A stretch of DNA of 64,000 nt from Thaumasiovibrio sp047250365 (GTDB lineage Bacteria > Pseudomonadota > Gammaproteobacteria > Enterobacterales > Vibrionaceae), in the NCBI RefSeq assembly GCF_047250365.1, contig NZ_JBLBVL010000001.1:62001-126000 (forward strand), written 5' to 3'. The position numbers and the translations under genes are program-made. Of the stretch, positions 62,083 to 64,000 are shown one piece after another (position 1 is the first letter of the stretch; each line of letters starts with the position of its first letter). The notes below the pieces were generated by a model. That model ran no database searches and was not told the DNA's origin. It worked only from the letters and a program-made list of their open reading frames with translations.

Positions 62083-63036
62083 ATGAACAAAACAGTGCTC
62101 TCTGTATTCGCTCTACTACCAGTTTCTATCGCTTCAGCTACTGCGTTTGATACTTCACGCTTCTCTGGTGAGGTGTCTTTGAACTCTGGCTTTAGCAGAA
62201 CTAACTCTAACTTAGATACCAATAGTTCGGCGCAAATAAATCACCTAGGTAAAGGCGATAGTTCTAATCAGAATTTTGTTGCGCCCCTAGGTAGCCTTTA
62301 CTACGCGCTAAACGAAAACAACAACCAACGAGTCTACCTAGGTACTTCGCGTGATGATTTGGCCGTTGGGACACTTGCATTTGAACTTGGTTATCAATAT
62401 GACTACCACAATGGTACTAAGCTCGATATCGGCTATCTTCCTACCGTTGTCGCCGAAGAAGTGTGGGCTAATCCGTATCTAACAGGACATAAAAGAGAGA
62501 CAACCGAACGCCAAGGCCACGCTTATCGCTTGAAACTCTCGAACCTATGGAACAGCGGAGTGTCATTTGATATGGCGTATGCTACTTCTGAGATTGACAA
62601 TGAAGGTATTAATCACGCGGAATTATTACGAGATAGTAAAACCTATTACATAAAAGGTCAGTACCGCACAATGCTTAACACCAACTCAGGCTACATTACA
62701 GCTTTTAGTTATACTGACCATGACGCTGATGGTAGCGCTGCATCGTTTAATGCCTATAAGGGAGAACTAAGTTATTTCTACCTCACAAGCAACTATCAGC
62801 TAGCGCTAACAGGAAGCTATACACTACGAGACTTTTCAGCAGAAAATCCGATCTTCTCTAAGACACGAAGCGATGATGTATATCGACTATTTCTTGCTTA
62901 CGAGTATAGCAACATTCCTGGCTGGGATAACTGGAGTATCACCTCATTTATTGGCAGTACCATTAACAATTCAAACATCGACTTCTATAGTAGCGATAGC
63001 TTGCTGATGTCTGTTGGTATGAACTACAAGTTCTAA
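62083..63036 (+). CDS. DUF2860 outer membrane protein
   Basis: Signal peptide MNKTVLSVFALLPVSIASATA precedes a beta-rich protein with FSGEVSLNSGFSRTNSNLD, FVAPLGSLYYALNENNNQRV and a C-terminal aromatic residue (VGMNYKF), the mark of an outer membrane barrel. The blocks match the vibrio DUF2860 family (317 residues). It lies 130 bp after the LysR pair and a terminator follows. Confidence 0.85.
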   Translation: MNKTVLSVFALLPVSIASATAFDTSRFSGEVSLNSGFSRTNSNLDTNSSAQINHLGKGDSSNQNFVAPLGSLYYALNENNNQRVYLGTSRDDLAVGTLAFELGYQYDYHNGTKLDIGYLPTVVAEEVWANPYLTGHKRETTERQGHAYRLKLSNLWNSGVSFDMAYATSEIDNEGINHAELLRDSKTYYIKGQYRTMLNTNSGYITAFSYTDHDADGSAASFNAYKGELSYFYLTSNYQLALTGSYTLRDFSAENPIFSKTRSDDVYRLFLAYEYSNIPGWDNWSITSFIGSTINNSNIDFYSSDSLLMSVGMNYKF

Positions 63037-63052
63037 CACCACTTTATGTCGG

Positions 63053-63076
63053 GTCCATCCCACTAATGGACCCGAA
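63053..63076 (+). terminator. Hairpin after the DUF2860 gene
   Basis: GGGTCCAT and ATGGACCC form an 8-bp GC-rich stem with a 7-nt loop, 17 bases after the stop. No strong T tract follows. Confidence 0.6.
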
Positions 63077-63085
63077 GAGCAACCC

Positions 63086-63287
63086 TCTTCGCTTATCAAA
63101 AGAATCTGTCAACACGAGGCGAGAGCAGCGATGGCACCATATTGTTGAGTAGCCAATTACGCCTAGAAGCGATAAACCAAGCCCACTCGCTTTACGGTGT
63201 GAATGAAAACCATATAAATGTGCTGTCCAATAGCGATGCACAAAGCAAAATCCGAGCTTTCTGGGAGTTAGTTGAGGTAACTCGCTA
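63086..63287 (+). pseudogene. C-terminal remnant of an alpha/beta hydrolase-like gene
   Basis: One frame reads GESSDGTILLSSQLRLEAIN then YGVNENHINVLSNSDAQSKI and ends at TAA 63287. DGT...SSQL followed by HINVLSN resembles the region around the catalytic Asp and His at the end of lipase/esterase proteins. There is no start or N-terminal part; it directly follows the DUF2860 terminator. The family call is by eye. Confidence 0.4.
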
Positions 63288-63775
63288 AGAAAGTATCGAC
63301 ATGGATTTATGCCCTAAATACCTCATAAACATTGCGCTTTAAGTTATCAGTCTCATTTAGCATTAAAAATTGAAGTTTGTTCACTAAGCCGTACTTATCT
63401 TTGTAGCTTTCATAGAACCCGAAGTTAAGCCAATTATCCGATAAACAACCTGTTAACCATATTTATCTTATAAAAGCTTATCGCTCTCTAAACACGCTTC
63501 GGGGCAAAAGCCTTTTCGCTTAACTGCCTCGCCTGATTTGATATAGCCAAAAAACGAGCAAACCTTCTGTCACTGACAAACTTGACTGTCTTTCGACAGT
63601 AGCGCATCAAATCTTATTAAGCACTGCTAAGTCAGTGCACAATAAGATTTAACTTAATGCCGTATCGGCATCAGCAAAAGAGAATCGGCATTTCACATCT
63701 TATAAAAACACGGTAATAATGCCCACGCAAACGTTTGCTATTGCCTCTACTTTACTATTAAGAGTGTTTCGTTTT
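63288..63775. other. Hairpin-rich intergenic gap
   Basis: No gene in about 490 bp. It holds CTGTC-TTTC-GACAG (about 63587-63600), a composite hairpin AAATCTTATT/AATAAGATTT with inner GCACTG/CAGTGC (63609-63650), and ATGCCG that can pair with either of two CGGCAT copies (63657-63691). A small RNA or leader is possible. Confidence 0.45.
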
Positions 63776-64000
63776 ATGAAAACCCTTTCTTTACAGGCGT
63801 TTTACCAACAATTCCCAAAGCTGGATCTGCATTACCATCTACTCGGTGGTGTACGCCTTACCACGATGCAAGCGCTAGCTGGAAAATATCACGTTGATCT
63901 GCCCATTGATGAAGCGCAAGCCTACTATCGCGCATACCAACAACCCGGAATGAAGCGCAAAGGAGGGATTGAAGCTCTCACCTTTCTTTATCAATTAATG
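63776..64000 (+). CDS. Adenosine deaminase family protein, 3' end outside window
   Basis: The first 75 codons read MKTLSLQAFYQQFPKLDLHY and HLLGGVRLTTMQALAGKYHV. PKLDLHYHLLGG matches the PK.DLH.HL.G zinc-binding N-terminus of adenosine/AMP deaminases. Substrate cannot be told from this fragment. Confidence 0.8.
   Translation, partial: MKTLSLQAFYQQFPKLDLHYHLLGGVRLTTMQALAGKYHVDLPIDEAQAYYRAYQQPGMKRKGGIEALTFLYQLM

Noticed and set aside
63044..63241. Reverse frame downstream of the DUF2860 gene
   Set aside because: No start signal or resemblance; the forward frame has a hydrolase-like ending.

Overview
The window looks like a chromosomal segment of a Vibrionaceae bacterium, most likely Vibrio or a close relative. 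The evidence is the gene repertoire: DUF3622, DUF2860 and MaoP/DUF413 proteins, a tRNA-Val cluster, an anaerobic B12 operon of gamma-proteobacterial type, and a MITE-like element ending in ATACCAA repeats. This rests on protein recognition by eye; no database search was possible.

Layout. 1-3 kb: a phosphohexomutase (cut by the window edge) and glpD. 3.1-4.4 kb: a decayed region with a tandem repeat, a LysR pseudogene, three tRNA-Val genes with a terminator, and a remnant of a REP-associated (Y1/HUH) transposase. 4.6-8.8 kb: a ClsC-like phospholipase D lipoprotein, an RluA-family pseudouridine synthase and a metallophosphoesterase. 8.9-12.6 kb: an accessory island with a class-3 lipase translationally coupled to a DUF6795 protein, a truncated transposase, a small membrane protein between inverted repeats, and a second, lipase-less copy of the DUF6795 gene. 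This resembles a type VI secretion lipase effector with duplicated immunity genes.

12.8-34.6 kb: one long leftward B12 operon behind a cobalamin riboswitch. The order is cbiD, cbiC, cbiET, cbiL, cbiG-ferredoxin, cbiK, cbiH, cbiF, cobA-hemD-like, cbiB, cobD, cobU, an atypical CobT-like gene, cbiP, cbiA, two histidine phosphatases, cobS, then an ECF cobalt/nickel transporter (cbiM, nikL-like, cbiQ, cbiO, DUF4198/NikK-like). A separate classical cobT lies upstream. Together these cover cobalt uptake, anaerobic corrin ring synthesis (CbiK chelatase, CbiD/CbiG) and lower-ligand assembly. No CbiJ reductase, corrinoid adenosyltransferase or BluB was seen. A 36-bp perfect palindrome with a consensus FNR box lies in the AT-rich gap between cobT and the riboswitch.

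36.3-37 kb: an IS3 orfA remnant and maoP. 37.1-49.8 kb: a coherent leftward catabolic locus: Gfo/Idh/MocA oxidoreductase, zinc alcohol dehydrogenase, SDR, a solute-binding-like protein with no signal peptide, MaoC hydratase, two CaiB/BaiF CoA-transferases, a RhaM-like mutarotase, a FadR-type GntR regulator, a ribose-type ABC transporter and an amidohydrolase. The same 11-bp palindrome precedes three transcription units, which suggests one regulon. Joining sugar oxidation to CoA activation is not a pathway I can name; this is the strongest candidate for an undescribed system.

50.2-64 kb: ordinary accessory and housekeeping genes: a DUF2846 lipoprotein, a Dph6-like ATP-pyrophosphatase, YjdM, a small unit with a metallophosphoesterase, a LysE exporter, an acyltransferase, DUF3622, a sterol-desaturase-like protein, a HypT-like LysR regulator, a MITE-like element, a secreted HSL-type hydrolase divergent from two tandem LysR paralogues and a DUF2860 outer membrane protein, and the start of an adenosine-deaminase family gene preceded by a hairpin-rich gap.
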